NCBI RefSeq assembly: GCF_035189165.1
Contig: NZ_CP045246.1
Location: 1,674,001-1,738,000, forward strand
Direction of reading: 5' to 3'
DNA from: Arthrobacter sp. JZ12
GTDB taxonomy: Bacteria > Actinomycetota > Actinomycetes > Actinomycetales > Micrococcaceae
DNA length: 64,000 nucleotides
The position numbers and the translations under genes are program-made. This document shows, one piece after another, positions 26,267 to 35,292 of the stretch. The stretch's first letter is position 1. Each line of letters starts with the position of its first letter. The notes beneath the pieces were generated by a model that was not told the DNA's origin, ran no database searches, and was given only the letters and a program-made list of their open reading frames with translations.

Positions 26267-27292
26267 ATGGCCGACCATAGTCACGGCAGCCCGGACAGTG
26301 CGGGCACCGTAGCTAAGCCTGGTCAGGGCGGCGTTCAGAAGTTCCAGGACCCTGGGCTTCCGCCGCACCGGCCCCGTTTGGCGGACACAGATCCCCGTGC
26401 GGAGAAGCGCGCAGAACGTCAGGTCGGGGTGCTCTTCCTCGTTTCGGTCCTGGGAACACTGCTGTTCTTCTTCGGCTACTTTTTCATACCGCTCGACCAG
26501 ACCATCGGAACCCTCCGTCTCCAGAACCTGTTGCTCGGGCTGGGCACCGCATTCTCGATGCTGGGAATTGGCGTAGGCATTGTCCATTGGGCTAAGACGC
26601 TCATGCCGGACCATGAGATCGCTGAGGATCGGCACGAAATCCGGCCGGAAGCGGACCGCGCTGACGCAGAGAAGATCGTTGGTGACATTCTCGAAGAGTC
26701 CGGAATCAAGCGTCGCCCGCTGATCCGCAACACCCTGCTGGGCGCAGGCATCCTGGCAATCTTCCCGGCCATCGCAATCTTCCGCGACCTCGGGCCCCTG
26801 CCGGGTGACGTTCTCCGCCACACCATGTGGGACGAGGGCGTTCGCCTGACCCGCGATCCGAGTGGAACACCGATCAAGGCTTCCGATGTGACTATCGGTT
26901 CCGCCTTCCACGTTATTCCTGAAGGACTCAACGAATCTGAGCACAAGCTCGAAGAGAAGGCCAAGGCCGTTGTCCTCCTGATGCGTCTGAACCCGGAGTC
27001 GCTGAACCCGTCGCCGGGACGCGAAGACTGGGGATACGACGGCATCGTTGCCTACTCCAAGATCTGCACACATGTGGGCTGCCCGGTAGCCCTCTACGAG
27101 CAGCAGACGCACCACCTGCTGTGTCCGTGCCATCAGTCGACCTTCGACCTGACTCAGGAATGCAAGGTTATCTTCGGCCCGGCCGCCCGACCGCTCCCCC
27201 AGCTTCCAATCTCCGTTGACGAGGAAGGTTACCTGGTAGCGACGAGCGACTTCCAAGAACCCGTAGGACCAAGTTACTGGGAGCGTGGCTGA
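26267..27292 (+). CDS. qcrA: Menaquinol-cytochrome c reductase Rieske iron-sulfur subunit
   Basis: A 341-aa Rieske protein with three predicted membrane helices (about residues 50-75, 90-110 and 155-175) in the long actinobacterial N-terminus. The [2Fe-2S] motifs CTHVGC and CPCHQS lie near residues 265-290. The ATG beginning MADHSHG is preferred over an in-frame ATG 12 bases upstream because GATGAGAGGG then serves as ribosome binding site. qcrB follows after 2 bases. Confidence 0.95.
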   Translation: MADHSHGSPDSAGTVAKPGQGGVQKFQDPGLPPHRPRLADTDPRAEKRAERQVGVLFLVSVLGTLLFFFGYFFIPLDQTIGTLRLQNLLLGLGTAFSMLGIGVGIVHWAKTLMPDHEIAEDRHEIRPEADRADAEKIVGDILEESGIKRRPLIRNTLLGAGILAIFPAIAIFRDLGPLPGDVLRHTMWDEGVRLTRDPSGTPIKASDVTIGSAFHVIPEGLNESEHKLEEKAKAVVLLMRLNPESLNPSPGREDWGYDGIVAYSKICTHVGCPVALYEQQTHHLLCPCHQSTFDLTQECKVIFGPAARPLPQLPISVDEEGYLVATSDFQEPVGPSYWERG

Positions 27293-27294
27293 TC

Positions 27295-28980
27295 ATGAGC
27301 AGCTCGGCAACTGGGCAGCACTACCAGCCCAAGACCAACGTCGGCAAGATCACCAACTTTGTGGATACCCGCGTCGGCGGGTCCGCCATTGTGAAGGAAT
27401 TCGGGCGAAAGATCTTCCCCGATCACTGGACCTTCATGTTCGGCGAGGTGGCGCTGTACTCCTTCGTCATCCTTTTGATCTCCGGCACCTTCCTTACGTT
27501 CTTCTTCGATCCGTCAATGGCCGAAACCCACTACGACGGAAGCTACGTACCTCTTCGAGGCATCGAGATGTCCATGGCCTACGCGTCTTCGCTGGATATC
27601 TCGTTCGACATCCGCGGCGGACTTTTCATGCGGCAGGTGCACCACTGGTCAGCACTCCTGTTCGTTGCTGCAGTCTCAGTGCACATGCTTCGCGTTTTCT
27701 TCACGGGTGCTTTCCGTCGCCCCCGGGAGCTGAACTGGGTTGTCGGCGGCGTCCTGCTCGTCCTGTCGATGGCAGCCGGCTTCACCGGCTACTCCCTCCC
27801 CGATGATCTGCTCTCCGGCAATGGCCTGCGGATCATTGACGGTGTCATGAAGGCGATCCCGGTCGTCGGAACCTACCTCAGTTTCTTCCTCTTTGGAGGC
27901 GAGTTCCCTGGCACAGTCATCATTCCGCGCCTTTACGTACTTCACATCCTCCTTATTCCGGCCCTGATCCTCCTCCTGATTGCGATCCACCTTTTCCTGG
28001 TCGTGGTTCACAAGCACACCCAGTTCCCTGGCCCGGGCCGTACCAATGACAATGTGGTCGGTTACCCGGTGGGACCGGTTTACGCGGCAAAGGCTGGCGG
28101 CTTCTTCTTCATCGTGTTCGGAATCGTGGCCGCAATTGCAGCTGCATTCACCATCAACCCGATCTGGAATTACGGCCCGTACGACCCCTCGCCGGTTTCT
28201 GCGGGTACCCAGCCTGACTGGTATATCGGATGGGTTGACGGCGCATTGCGTCTCATGCCGGGTGTACTGGGTGCTTTCCCCTTCGAGTGGAAGATCCCGC
28301 TCCCATGGGGTGTGAATACGCTGTCGCTGAACGTGCTCCTGCCCGCCCTCGTCCCTGCGATGATCGTTCTCGGCCTGATGTTCACATGGCCCTGGATTGA
28401 AGCCTGGGTAACCAAGGACCGTCGCGAGAAGCACCTGCTTGATCGGCCCCGTAACGCTCCTACGCGTACCGGAATCGGTGTTGCCGGTGTCATCTTCTAC
28501 TGTGTCCTGTGGGCAGCTGCCAGCTCGGACCTCATTGCCACCCACTTCATGGTCTCTCTGAACGATGTGACCTACTGGCTCCGGGCACTCTTCTTCATCG
28601 GCCCGGTCATCGGGTTCATCGTGGCGCGCCGCATCGCCCTCGCGCTACAGCGAAAGGATCGTGAGATCGTGCTTCACGGTCGCGAGACCGGGCGTATCGT
28701 GCGGCTCCCCCACGGTGAGTTCATCGAGGTGCACGAGCCCCTCGACGAATACAAGCGGTACAGGCTGGTCAGCTTCGACTCGCCGGCTGCAGTGCCTGCG
28801 CAGGCCGACGTCAACGGACACATCTCGAAGGGTGAGAAGCGTCGCGCCTGGGCCTCCCGGTTCTTCTTCGAGGATCGCGTGGCACCGGTGACGCCGGCGG
28901 AGCTCGAAGCGGCACACGCACACGGCCACCACGGCGAAGTGGCCAGCGAGCATGACAAGGCTTCGATCTCGAGCCACTAA
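27295..28980 (+). CDS. qcrB: Menaquinol-cytochrome c reductase cytochrome b subunit
   Basis: Diheme cytochrome b that oxidises menaquinol in the bcc complex. The 561-aa protein has the eight membrane helices of cytochrome b plus a roughly 120-residue hydrophilic C-terminal extension typical of actinobacteria. Heme-region landmarks are QVHHWSALLFVAAVSVHMLR, AAGFTGYSLPDD and HILLIPALILLLIAIHLFLV. It is the last gene of the cluster and is followed by a strong terminator. Confidence 0.96.
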   Translation: MSSSATGQHYQPKTNVGKITNFVDTRVGGSAIVKEFGRKIFPDHWTFMFGEVALYSFVILLISGTFLTFFFDPSMAETHYDGSYVPLRGIEMSMAYASSLDISFDIRGGLFMRQVHHWSALLFVAAVSVHMLRVFFTGAFRRPRELNWVVGGVLLVLSMAAGFTGYSLPDDLLSGNGLRIIDGVMKAIPVVGTYLSFFLFGGEFPGTVIIPRLYVLHILLIPALILLLIAIHLFLVVVHKHTQFPGPGRTNDNVVGYPVGPVYAAKAGGFFFIVFGIVAAIAAAFTINPIWNYGPYDPSPVSAGTQPDWYIGWVDGALRLMPGVLGAFPFEWKIPLPWGVNTLSLNVLLPALVPAMIVLGLMFTWPWIEAWVTKDRREKHLLDRPRNAPTRTGIGVAGVIFYCVLWAAASSDLIATHFMVSLNDVTYWLRALFFIGPVIGFIVARRIALALQRKDREIVLHGRETGRIVRLPHGEFIEVHEPLDEYKRYRLVSFDSPAAVPAQADVNGHISKGEKRRAWASRFFFEDRVAPVTPAELEAAHAHGHHGEVASEHDKASISSH

Positions 28981-28995
28981 TCTCTAGCACAGCCG

Positions 28996-29039
28996 AAAGA
29001 GGCGGGACGCACGAACATCGTGCGTCCCGCCTCTTTTTG
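28996..29039 (+). terminator. Rho-independent terminator of ctaE-qcrCAB
   Basis: A 19-bp perfect stem (28996-29014 with 29018-29036) is followed by a run of T on the plus strand. Confidence 0.92.
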
Positions 29040-29061
29040 TGCTGAGCTCCGCCCTACCCGG

Positions 29062-29844
29062 TCACCCGACGCGTTTGGCTGTGTAGGTTCGCGGCGTCCT
29101 TACGCCTGGTCTCTGCAGCGGTACCCAGAGCTTGTACCGATCGGCGCGATAGTACGAGACCGAATAATCGATCATCGCCCGCGCAACGTAGGCATGTCGT
29201 TGAATCTTGAGCAACGGTGCCCCCATTTCTACGTTGAGCAGACGGGCGATAGAAGGGGACGCAGCCGTCGCCTCCACGGTGTCCTCCCCCCACTCCATCA
29301 CAAGGCCGTATTTCTCGCTGAGCACGTTGTACAGGGACGTTGGCGGCTCGTCATCCAAGATGCCGGGGACGCGGTGTGCGGGAATGAAGTTCTCGTCGAC
29401 GCTCATTGGTTCACGGTCGGCCAGCAATTGCCGCCTGAAGCGGATTACCGGAGCGCCCTGGTCAATCTGCAGCTCTCTTGCGATCAGGGGCGTAGCGGCC
29501 ATCTGCTCGAAGGTGAGCACACGGGCATCCGGGACCATCCCACGCCTGTGCATTTCCTCGCTGTAGGAGGTCAGCTTCATCTGCAGATCAAGCTTGGTGT
29601 GAGCCACGAAGGTGCCAAGCCCAACGATGCGCTCCAGCACCTCCTCGGCAACGAGGGCATCGATGGCATGTCGCACAGTCATTCGTGCAACACCAAAATG
29701 CTCCGTCAAGCGACGTTCAGAGGGTATGGCCGTTCCGGGCTCCGCATGCTCAAGGATGTACTCGCGCAAAGCCTCCCGCAACTGCACATGCTTGGCTTCC
29801 TTGCCATCCAAGGACGTTCGTAACCCTGCCAGTGAATCGTGCAC
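29062..29844 (-). CDS. GntR/HutC-family transcriptional regulator with UTRA domain
   Basis: A 260-aa repressor-type protein. The winged helix is at about residues 15-80 (AIPSERRLTEHFGVARMTVRHAI as recognition region) and the UTRA effector-binding domain at about 100-250. The subgroup (DasR/NagR-like) commonly senses phosphosugars, but the ligand here is unknown. The GTG start has an excellent AGGAGG ribosome binding site. Two inverted repeats just upstream suggest autoregulation. It lies between the two respiratory clusters without obvious catabolic partners. Confidence 0.88.
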   Translation of the reverse strand: MHDSLAGLRTSLDGKEAKHVQLREALREYILEHAEPGTAIPSERRLTEHFGVARMTVRHAIDALVAEEVLERIVGLGTFVAHTKLDLQMKLTSYSEEMHRRGMVPDARVLTFEQMAATPLIARELQIDQGAPVIRFRRQLLADREPMSVDENFIPAHRVPGILDDEPPTSLYNVLSEKYGLVMEWGEDTVEATAASPSIARLLNVEMGAPLLKIQRHAYVARAMIDYSVSYYRADRYKLWVPLQRPGVRTPRTYTAKRVG

Positions 29845-29886
29845 TCTGCCTCCTGAGGCCGGGCGGCGCAAACAGCAGCAACCCGG

Positions 29887-29932
29887 CTATACCGGTATAG
29901 GAACTATCCCAGTCTAGATCGGTAGACGGACT
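29887..29932 (-). promoter_or_regulatory. Palindromes upstream of the GntR regulator
   Basis: CTATACCGGTATAG (29887-29900) is a perfect 14-bp palindrome. A second dyad, GTCTA-N6-TAGAC, lies nearby at about 29913-29928 and faintly resembles the GGTCTAGACC core of DasR sites. They are 43 or more bases from the GTG and are likely operators for autoregulation. Confidence 0.5.
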
Positions 29933-29957
29933 GCGTTCTACAGAGATGGGCATACAA

Positions 29958-29993
29958 CGAAAGAGCCCCGCACTGATGTGCGAGGCTCTTTCG
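29958..29993 (-). terminator. Terminator of the ctaC-ctaD-ctaF operon
   Basis: Arms 29958-29973 and 29978-29993 pair with one mismatch around TGAT, just after the ctaF stop. Confidence 0.75.
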
Positions 29994-30006
29994 ACTTTGT
30001 GTAACC

Positions 30007-30408
30007 CTAGTGGGCGTGATCTCCGCGGCTGTATTCGTAGACCCAGCCAACCAGCGCAATCGCTGCGAGTCCTGCCGCGATGTAGAGGATCCACCAGCCT
30101 ACAGCGAGACCCAGGAAACCACCCGCAGCAGATAGGCCCAGTACCAGTGGCCACCAGCTCCATGGGCTGAAGTGACCCTGTTCGCCAGATCCCTCGTGGA
30201 TCTCAGCGTCTCGGCGGTCTTCCGGCCGAAGTCCAACACGGCGAGCGGTGAAGCCGAGGTAGAAGCCGATCATACCGGCCAGTCCACCCACGAGTAGGAT
30301 GCCCAGGATACCGACCCACTCCGACCAGTTGGTCAGGAAACCGTAGATAAGCGCAACCGGGACGAAGAAGGGAACGCCCCAAAAGAAGAGCCGAGTTTCT
30401 ACTTTCAC
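30007..30408 (-). CDS. ctaF: Cytochrome c oxidase subunit IV (actinobacterial)
   Basis: A 133-aa small subunit of the actinobacterial aa3 oxidase with four hydrophobic segments in two pairs (about residues 5-24 and 32-52, then 85-104 and 107-124). It matches the CtaF family (MKVETRLFFWGVPFFVPVAL, SPWSWWPLVLGLSAA). The GTG start lies right after the ctaD stop codon with AAGGA as ribosome binding site, so the two are coupled. Confidence 0.92.
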   Translation of the reverse strand: MKVETRLFFWGVPFFVPVALIYGFLTNWSEWVGILGILLVGGLAGMIGFYLGFTARRVGLRPEDRRDAEIHEGSGEQGHFSPWSWWPLVLGLSAAGGFLGLAVGWWILYIAAGLAAIALVGWVYEYSRGDHAH

Positions 30409-32136
30409 TTATGCGTCCTTCCGGTCTGCGGAACCGAGCAGCTGTGCCGCCGGTGCCGGTGAGCTGGGGGTATGCCACTGAGCGAGTTCCGGATGGTGCA
30501 GATCTAGTGCAGGACGCTCCGAGCGGATCCTCGGCAGCGACGTGAAGTTATGTCGCGGCGGAGGGCAGGAGGTTGCCCACTCGAGCGAGGCGCCGAAGCC
30601 CCAGGGATCGTCGACCTCGACCTTGGTCCCGCTGCGCCAGGTCACATACACGTTCCAGAAGAAAGGAATGAGTGACGCGCCGAGCACGAACGAAGCGATG
30701 GTCGAGAACTGGTTCATTGCTGTGAACATGTCCTCGGGGAGGTAGTCGGCGTACCGACGGGGCATACCGATCACACCGAGCCAATGCTGGATGAGGAACG
30801 TTCCGTGAAAACCGAGGAAGAGCAGCCAGAAATGGATCTTTCCCAGGCGTTCGTTCAGCATCTTTCCAGTGAACTTCGGCCACCAGAAGTAGAAGCCGGC
30901 GAACATAGCGAATACGACGGTGCCAAAGACCACGTAGTGGAAGTGTGCGACAACGAAGTAAGTGTCGGAAACATGGAAGTCCAGCGGAGGAGAAGCCAGG
31001 ATGATACCGGTGAGACCGCCGAAGAGGAACGTCACGAGGAAGCCGAGGCTCCAGAGCATCGGCGTCTCGAACGTGATTGAGCCCCGCCACATAGTTCCGA
31101 TCCAGTTGAAGAACTTCACGCCGGTGGGGACTGCGATGAGCATGGTCATGAACGCGAAGAACGGAAGCAACACTGCACCTGTGACGTACATGTGGTGTGC
31201 CCACACAGTCACCGAGAGCGCTGCAATAGCGATCGTTGCGTAGACCAGGCCCTTGTAACCGAAGATGGGCTTACGGCTGAATACCGGGAAGATCTCCGAG
31301 ACGATACCGAAGAACGGCAGCGCGATGATGTAAACCTCCGGGTGTCCGAAGAACCAGAAGAGGTGCTGCCATAGGATGGCTCCACCGTTGTCCGGATTGA
31401 AGATGTGCGCTCCGAAACGACGATCCGCACCCAGCGCGAACAGTGCCGCTGCGAGCGGCGGGAACGCCATCAGGACAAGGATGGACGTGACAAGCGCGTT
31501 CCAGGTGAAGATCGGCATACGCCACATGGTCATACCCGGTGCACGCATGCAGATGATCGTGGTGATGAAGTTGACCGCGCCAAGGATGGTTCCGAAGCCC
31601 GAAAGTGCGAGACCAAACACCCATAGGTCTCCACCGACACCGGGCGAGAACGTTGTGTTGGAGAGCGGAGCGTACGCAAACCAACCGAAGGAAGCAGCGC
31701 CCTGCGGAGTGATGAAGCCGGATACCGCAATGGTGCTACCGAAAAGGAAGAACCAGAAGGCCAGGGCGTTCAGCCGCGGGAACGCCACGTCCGGGGCACC
31801 GATCTGCAAGGGCATGATCACGTTGGTGAACCCGGCGAACAGCGGAGTTGCGAACATTAGCAGCATCACGGTGCCGTGCATCGTGAACAGCTGGTTGTAC
31901 TGTTCCTTGGTCTGCAGGATCTGCATGCCCGGCTCGAAGAGTTCGGCACGGATGACCAGAGCCATCACGCCGCCCAGGCAGAAGAACACGAAGGATGCAA
32001 TCAGGTACATGTACCCGATGGTTTTGTGGTCGGTGGAGGTGATCCAGTTGACGACGATGCGTCCCTTGGAACGGGGCACAACGCGCGGGGCAACCGTGGT
32101 GCCGGCGTCCTCAGCTGTGTATTCGTAAGTAGACAT
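30409..32136 (-). CDS. ctaD: Cytochrome c oxidase subunit I
   Basis: Catalytic subunit of the aa3 oxidase, holding heme a, heme a3 and CuB, and pumping protons. It has 575 aa and 12 membrane helices. Landmarks are [30 protein letters not shown] (CuB His and crosslinked Tyr region), AHHMYVTG (the other CuB histidines) and [10 protein letters not shown] (heme ligands). The ATG at MSTYEYT with an AGGA ribosome binding site is preferred. ctaC ends 4 bases upstream. Confidence 0.97.
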   Translation of the reverse strand: MSTYEYTAEDAGTTVAPRVVPRSKGRIVVNWITSTDHKTIGYMYLIASFVFFCLGGVMALVIRAELFEPGMQILQTKEQYNQLFTMHGTVMLLMFATPLFAGFTNVIMPLQIGAPDVAFPRLNALAFWFFLFGSTIAVSGFITPQGAASFGWFAYAPLSNTTFSPGVGGDLWVFGLALSGFGTILGAVNFITTIICMRAPGMTMWRMPIFTWNALVTSILVLMAFPPLAAALFALGADRRFGAHIFNPDNGGAILWQHLFWFFGHPEVYIIALPFFGIVSEIFPVFSRKPIFGYKGLVYATIAIAALSVTVWAHHMYVTGAVLLPFFAFMTMLIAVPTGVKFFNWIGTMWRGSITFETPMLWSLGFLVTFLFGGLTGIILASPPLDFHVSDTYFVVAHFHYVVFGTVVFAMFAGFYFWWPKFTGKMLNERLGKIHFWLLFLGFHGTFLIQHWLGVIGMPRRYADYLPEDMFTAMNQFSTIASFVLGASLIPFFWNVYVTWRSGTKVEVDDPWGFGASLEWATSCPPPRHNFTSLPRIRSERPALDLHHPELAQWHTPSSPAPAAQLLGSADRKDA

Positions 32137-32140
32137 CCGA

Positions 32141-33025
32141 TTAATCCTGCCCAATTTGATCGTTGACGCTGCTCGGAGTTTCGCCCTCTACATCACGCTG
32201 AGGATTGCGATCGTACTCTTCGCCAAGCTGTCCATCTTCGAGAGTCTCGAGGTGCGCTTCATATTCCTCCTCGGAGACAACCGCCACGTTGAACAGCATC
32301 TCCGAGTGGTACTCACCGCAAAGCTCTGCACACTTGCCCTGGAAGACACCCTCGCGGGTGGGTGTGAGCGTGATGTAGTTCTCACGCTGAGGAATCATGT
32401 CCCGCTTCTGCAGGAATGCGGGGATCCAAAAGGAGTGGAGGACGTCGCGTGCATTCAGGCGGAACTCGACCGTCTGGTTCACCGGCAGGTAAAGCGTGGG
32501 CAGTGCTTCCTCGGCGCCTGGCTCGCCCGTGAGCTGTCCCTGAACACCTGCGTCGTACTTGTTCTCGTTGACGTAGTTGAAGTCCCAGGACCACTGCTTT
32601 CCGCGGACATCGATGATGACGTCCGGGTCTGCGACGCGGGTGTCAATAGCCTGCTGGTCGCGGTCGGTGAAGTAGAAGAACACCAGGACCATGAACAGCG
32701 GGATTGTCAGGTAGAACACTTCCAGCGGAAGGTTGTAGCTGACCTGCCGGGGATATCCGGTTTCATTGCGGCGACGACGGTACGCAACGATGCACCAGAT
32801 GATCAGTCCCCAGGTGATGACGCCGACAACGAGGGCGGCGATCCAGGAGTTGACCCACAGATCGATGATCCGGCCGGTGTGGTTGGTGTTGTCGCGTTCA
32901 GCAGGCAACCAACCTCTTTGGACTTCCGATGAACAACCAGACAAAAACAGCGCTGCAATGACCACGAGGCTGGAAACCTTGAAGATCTTCGCGCGTCGGC
33001 TGCCGGTTCGGTCCTGCGAACTCAC
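32141..33025 (-). CDS. ctaC: Cytochrome c oxidase subunit II (lipoprotein)
   Basis: Carries the binuclear CuA centre that receives electrons. The signal peptide ends in lipobox LSGC (Cys31), then two membrane helices (about 55-80 and 100-122), then the cupredoxin domain with the CuA motif [12 protein letters not shown]. Length is 294 aa. The GTG start has a GGAAGG ribosome binding site about 8 bases upstream. It is the first gene of ctaC-ctaD-ctaF; its promoter carries the dyad also seen at qcrC. Confidence 0.96.
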   Translation of the reverse strand: MSSQDRTGSRRAKIFKVSSLVVIAALFLSGCSSEVQRGWLPAERDNTNHTGRIIDLWVNSWIAALVVGVITWGLIIWCIVAYRRRRNETGYPRQVSYNLPLEVFYLTIPLFMVLVFFYFTDRDQQAIDTRVADPDVIIDVRGKQWSWDFNYVNENKYDAGVQGQLTGEPGAEEALPTLYLPVNQTVEFRLNARDVLHSFWIPAFLQKRDMIPQRENYITLTPTREGVFQGKCAELCGEYHSEMLFNVAVVSEEEYEAHLETLEDGQLGEEYDRNPQRDVEGETPSSVNDQIGQD

Positions 33026-33116
33026 AGACGGCCCTTCCTTTTCTTACGTGCCGTGCCACAGACAGTGGCAGCATCTCCGGTGCAGACCGGCCGATGACCG
33101 CAATGCACTTCCAGTT

Positions 33117-33145
33117 TTACTACTCACTGTAGAGCTTACCCGCAA
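33117..33145 (-). promoter_or_regulatory. ctaC promoter with TCTAC-N5-GTAGT dyad in the spacer
   Basis: On the minus strand TTGCGG (33140-33145), 17 bases and TAGTAA (33117-33122). The dyad TCTAC-AGTGA-GTAGT (33119-33133) has one mismatch between its half-sites and overlaps the -10 exactly as at qcrC: in both, the -10 begins at the second base of the right half-site. Confidence 0.6.
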
Positions 33146-33170
33146 CGGTAGCCATCCTGTGACAACAAAG

Positions 33171-33207
33171 CCTCCGTCAGGTGCCCGTTTCGGACACGTG
33201 ACGGAGG
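33171..33207 (-). terminator. Terminator of the A-type carrier gene
   Basis: A 13-bp stem with one mismatch (CCTCCGTCAGGTG with CACGTGACGGAGG) lies 26 bases beyond the stop codon on the minus strand. Confidence 0.7.
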
Positions 33208-33232
33208 CTGTTGGATTGACCCCTCTTATTCC

Positions 33233-33613
33233 TTAGTGGAATGAGTCTCCGCAGGCGCAGGAACCGCCTGCGTTGGGGTTGTCAATCGTGAAGCCCTGCT
33301 TGGAAATCGTGTCCTCAAAATCAATTGACGCACCCGCAAGGTAAGGAACGCTCATGCGGTCCACGATCACTTCGACACCATCGAAATCCCGGACTGCGTC
33401 ACCGTCCAGAACCCTCTCATCGAAGTACAGCTGGTAGATGAGACCTGAGCAGCCGCCCGGCTGGACCGCGACGCGAAGGCGAAGGTCGGTGCGCCCCTCC
33501 TGCTCAAGCAGGCTGCGTACCTTGTCGGCAGCTACATCGGACAGGGTGACCTCGTGTACCGGCAGCTCGCTTTCTGCAGCTGTGGTGGTCGGTTCGCTCG
33601 TTGATGTGCTCAT
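33233..33613 (-). CDS. A-type iron-sulfur cluster carrier (HesB/IscA/ErpA family)
   Basis: A 126-aa scaffold/carrier that hands Fe-S clusters to target proteins. The three conserved cysteines are in PGGCSGLIY and SCACGDSFH at the C-terminus. About 25 unconserved residues precede the domain. The ATG at MSTSTSEP with a GGAGAA ribosome binding site is used; an upstream extension has no support. Position beside ctaC suggests a supply role for respiratory Fe-S proteins, by context only. Confidence 0.92.
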   Translation of the reverse strand: MSTSTSEPTTTAAESELPVHEVTLSDVAADKVRSLLEQEGRTDLRLRVAVQPGGCSGLIYQLYFDERVLDGDAVRDFDGVEVIVDRMSVPYLAGASIDFEDTISKQGFTIDNPNAGGSCACGDSFH

Positions 33614-33832
33614 GATGTGCGTTCTCCTTAGCATTGTGCTGCCGCTCCGTTTCCCTGGCCGTGGGAACGACGCCGGGGCGGTCACGGCGTCAGCACTGGC
33701 GGTACTGGCGGTACTGTCCGTTCAATGGTACGTCCAGCGGTGATCCGATGCCCAGCTATGTAACGAACCATGCCCTTCAATCATTCCGGGCGGAGGCGAC
33801 CGCCGGCCGCTCCCCCGAGTCGAGTGGACCGC

Positions 33833-35233
33833 TTACGCCATTGCGTTCCACCGGGCCAGCATCAGCGCTTCAGCCAGGACAGCCCGACGGAACTCGCCCA
33901 GGTGGAGCGACTCGTTCGCACTGTGGGCCCTGGAATCCGGGTCCTCTACCCCGGTGACCAGAATCTGGGCCTCGGGGTAGACCTCCGTCAGGTCAGCGAT
34001 GAACGGGATCGAGCCTCCGATTCCGGACTCAACCGGTTGCGTCCCCCATGCAGTTTGCAGTGCCCACAGAGCAACCTGCGCTGCCGGGCGGGATGTATCA
34101 GTCAGAAAGGGACTACCGGTCTCCCCCGCGGTGAACACCACTTTCGCACCGAAAGGGGCGTTGGCGAGGACGTGGCGCTCGACCGCCGCCATCGCGTCCT
34201 CGGGGTCCTGCCCCGGGGCCAGGCGCAGGCTGAATTTGGCACGGGCGGTGGGCAACAGCGTGTTGGACGAAACCGAGACAGCCGGCACGTCCATACCGAT
34301 GATCGACAGGGCAGGCTTGGTCCACAGGCGGGACGCGATGGAGCCCGTGCCGGCAAGCTGAACTCCGTCGAGAACGGACGCATCGGCGCGGAAATCCGCT
34401 TCCGGGTAATCCACTTCTGCGGAGTCCTGTGCGACCAGGCCCTGAATGGCGACGTTGCCGTCGTCGTCGTGAAGGGTAGCGATCAGGCGCGACAGGAGCG
34501 TTGGTGCGTCCAGCACGGGACCGCCGAACATACCCGAGTGAACGGCATGTTCCAGCACCTGCACCTCAATCGTGCCGTCCACCAGGCCACGGAGGCTGGT
34601 GGTGAGTGCAGGAACGCCGATCTTCCAGTTGCTGGAGTCCGCGACGATAATCACGTCGGCACGCAGCAGCTCCCGGTGCGTCTCGAGGAACCTTCGGAAG
34701 GTCGGTGACCCGGCTTCTTCCTCGCCCTCTATGAAGAGGGTGATGCCGACCCCGAAATCCTGACCCAGCACCTCCTTGAGTGCACGGAATGCGGCGATAT
34801 GCGCCAGGATGCCGGCCTTGTCGTCTGCCGCTCCCCTGCCGTACAGGCGCCCGTCCCGTTCCTCTGCCGTGAACGGCTCGCTGTCCCACAGGATTCGCTC
34901 CCCCGGAGGCTGGACATCGTGGTGCGCATACAGCAGCACCGTGGGCTTGCCGTCAGCGGCCGGCCGCCGGGCGACGACGGCGGGACCTCCCGGCGCGCCG
35001 TCGTTGTCGACCCGGAGGATCTGCACGTCTTCGATCCCGGCAGTGCGGGCAAGCTCGGCCACCGCTTCAGCACTCCGGTCCAGCTGGGCAGGATCGAAGC
35101 TGGTCCAGGCGATACCCGGGATCGAGACTAGACGGGTGAGGTCCTCGACCGTCCTGCCGAACGCGGCGTCGATGCTCCGGCTGAGGGCGGCAACGGTGGT
35201 CTCGGACAGGACTTCAGAAGGTTGGGCAGTCAT
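33833..35233 (-). CDS. M20-family dipeptidase/metallopeptidase
   Basis: A 466-aa zinc peptidase of the M20 (ArgE/DapE/CPG2) type. Metal-site motifs are LLYAHHDVQPPG, GRGAADDKAGIL and IEGEEEAGSPTF, and the lid/dimerisation domain sits between the two catalytic halves. It probably cleaves dipeptides or similar in the cytoplasm. The ATG lies 7 bases after a TAGGCT -10, divergent from a DUF3043 gene. Confidence 0.9.
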   Translation of the reverse strand: MTAQPSEVLSETTVAALSRSIDAAFGRTVEDLTRLVSIPGIAWTSFDPAQLDRSAEAVAELARTAGIEDVQILRVDNDGAPGGPAVVARRPAADGKPTVLLYAHHDVQPPGERILWDSEPFTAEERDGRLYGRGAADDKAGILAHIAAFRALKEVLGQDFGVGITLFIEGEEEAGSPTFRRFLETHRELLRADVIIVADSSNWKIGVPALTTSLRGLVDGTIEVQVLEHAVHSGMFGGPVLDAPTLLSRLIATLHDDDGNVAIQGLVAQDSAEVDYPEADFRADASVLDGVQLAGTGSIASRLWTKPALSIIGMDVPAVSVSSNTLLPTARAKFSLRLAPGQDPEDAMAAVERHVLANAPFGAKVVFTAGETGSPFLTDTSRPAAQVALWALQTAWGTQPVESGIGGSIPFIADLTEVYPEAQILVTGVEDPDSRAHSANESLHLGEFRRAVLAEALMLARWNAMA

Positions 35234-35240
35234 GCTCCAG

Positions 35241-35246
35241 AGCCTA
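35241..35246 (-). promoter_or_regulatory. -10 element (TAGGCT) of the M20 peptidase gene
   Basis: TAGGCT on the minus strand ends 7 bases before the ATG, implying a leaderless mRNA. Confidence 0.45.
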
Positions 35247-35280
35247 CACAGGCGCGGGGAAACCGATCGGGTGGGACGGG

Positions 35281-35286
35281 TATCCT
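35281..35286 (+). promoter_or_regulatory. -10 element (TATCCT) of the DUF3043 gene
   Basis: TATCCT ends 6 bases before the GTG start. No Shine-Dalgarno spacing is possible. Confidence 0.5.
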
Positions 35287-35292
35287 AGAGGG

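Noticed and set aside
26075..27256. 393-codon open frame antisense to qcrC/qcrA
   Set aside because: The opposite strand encodes clear heme c and Rieske motifs; codon-mirroring in GC-rich DNA explains the frame.
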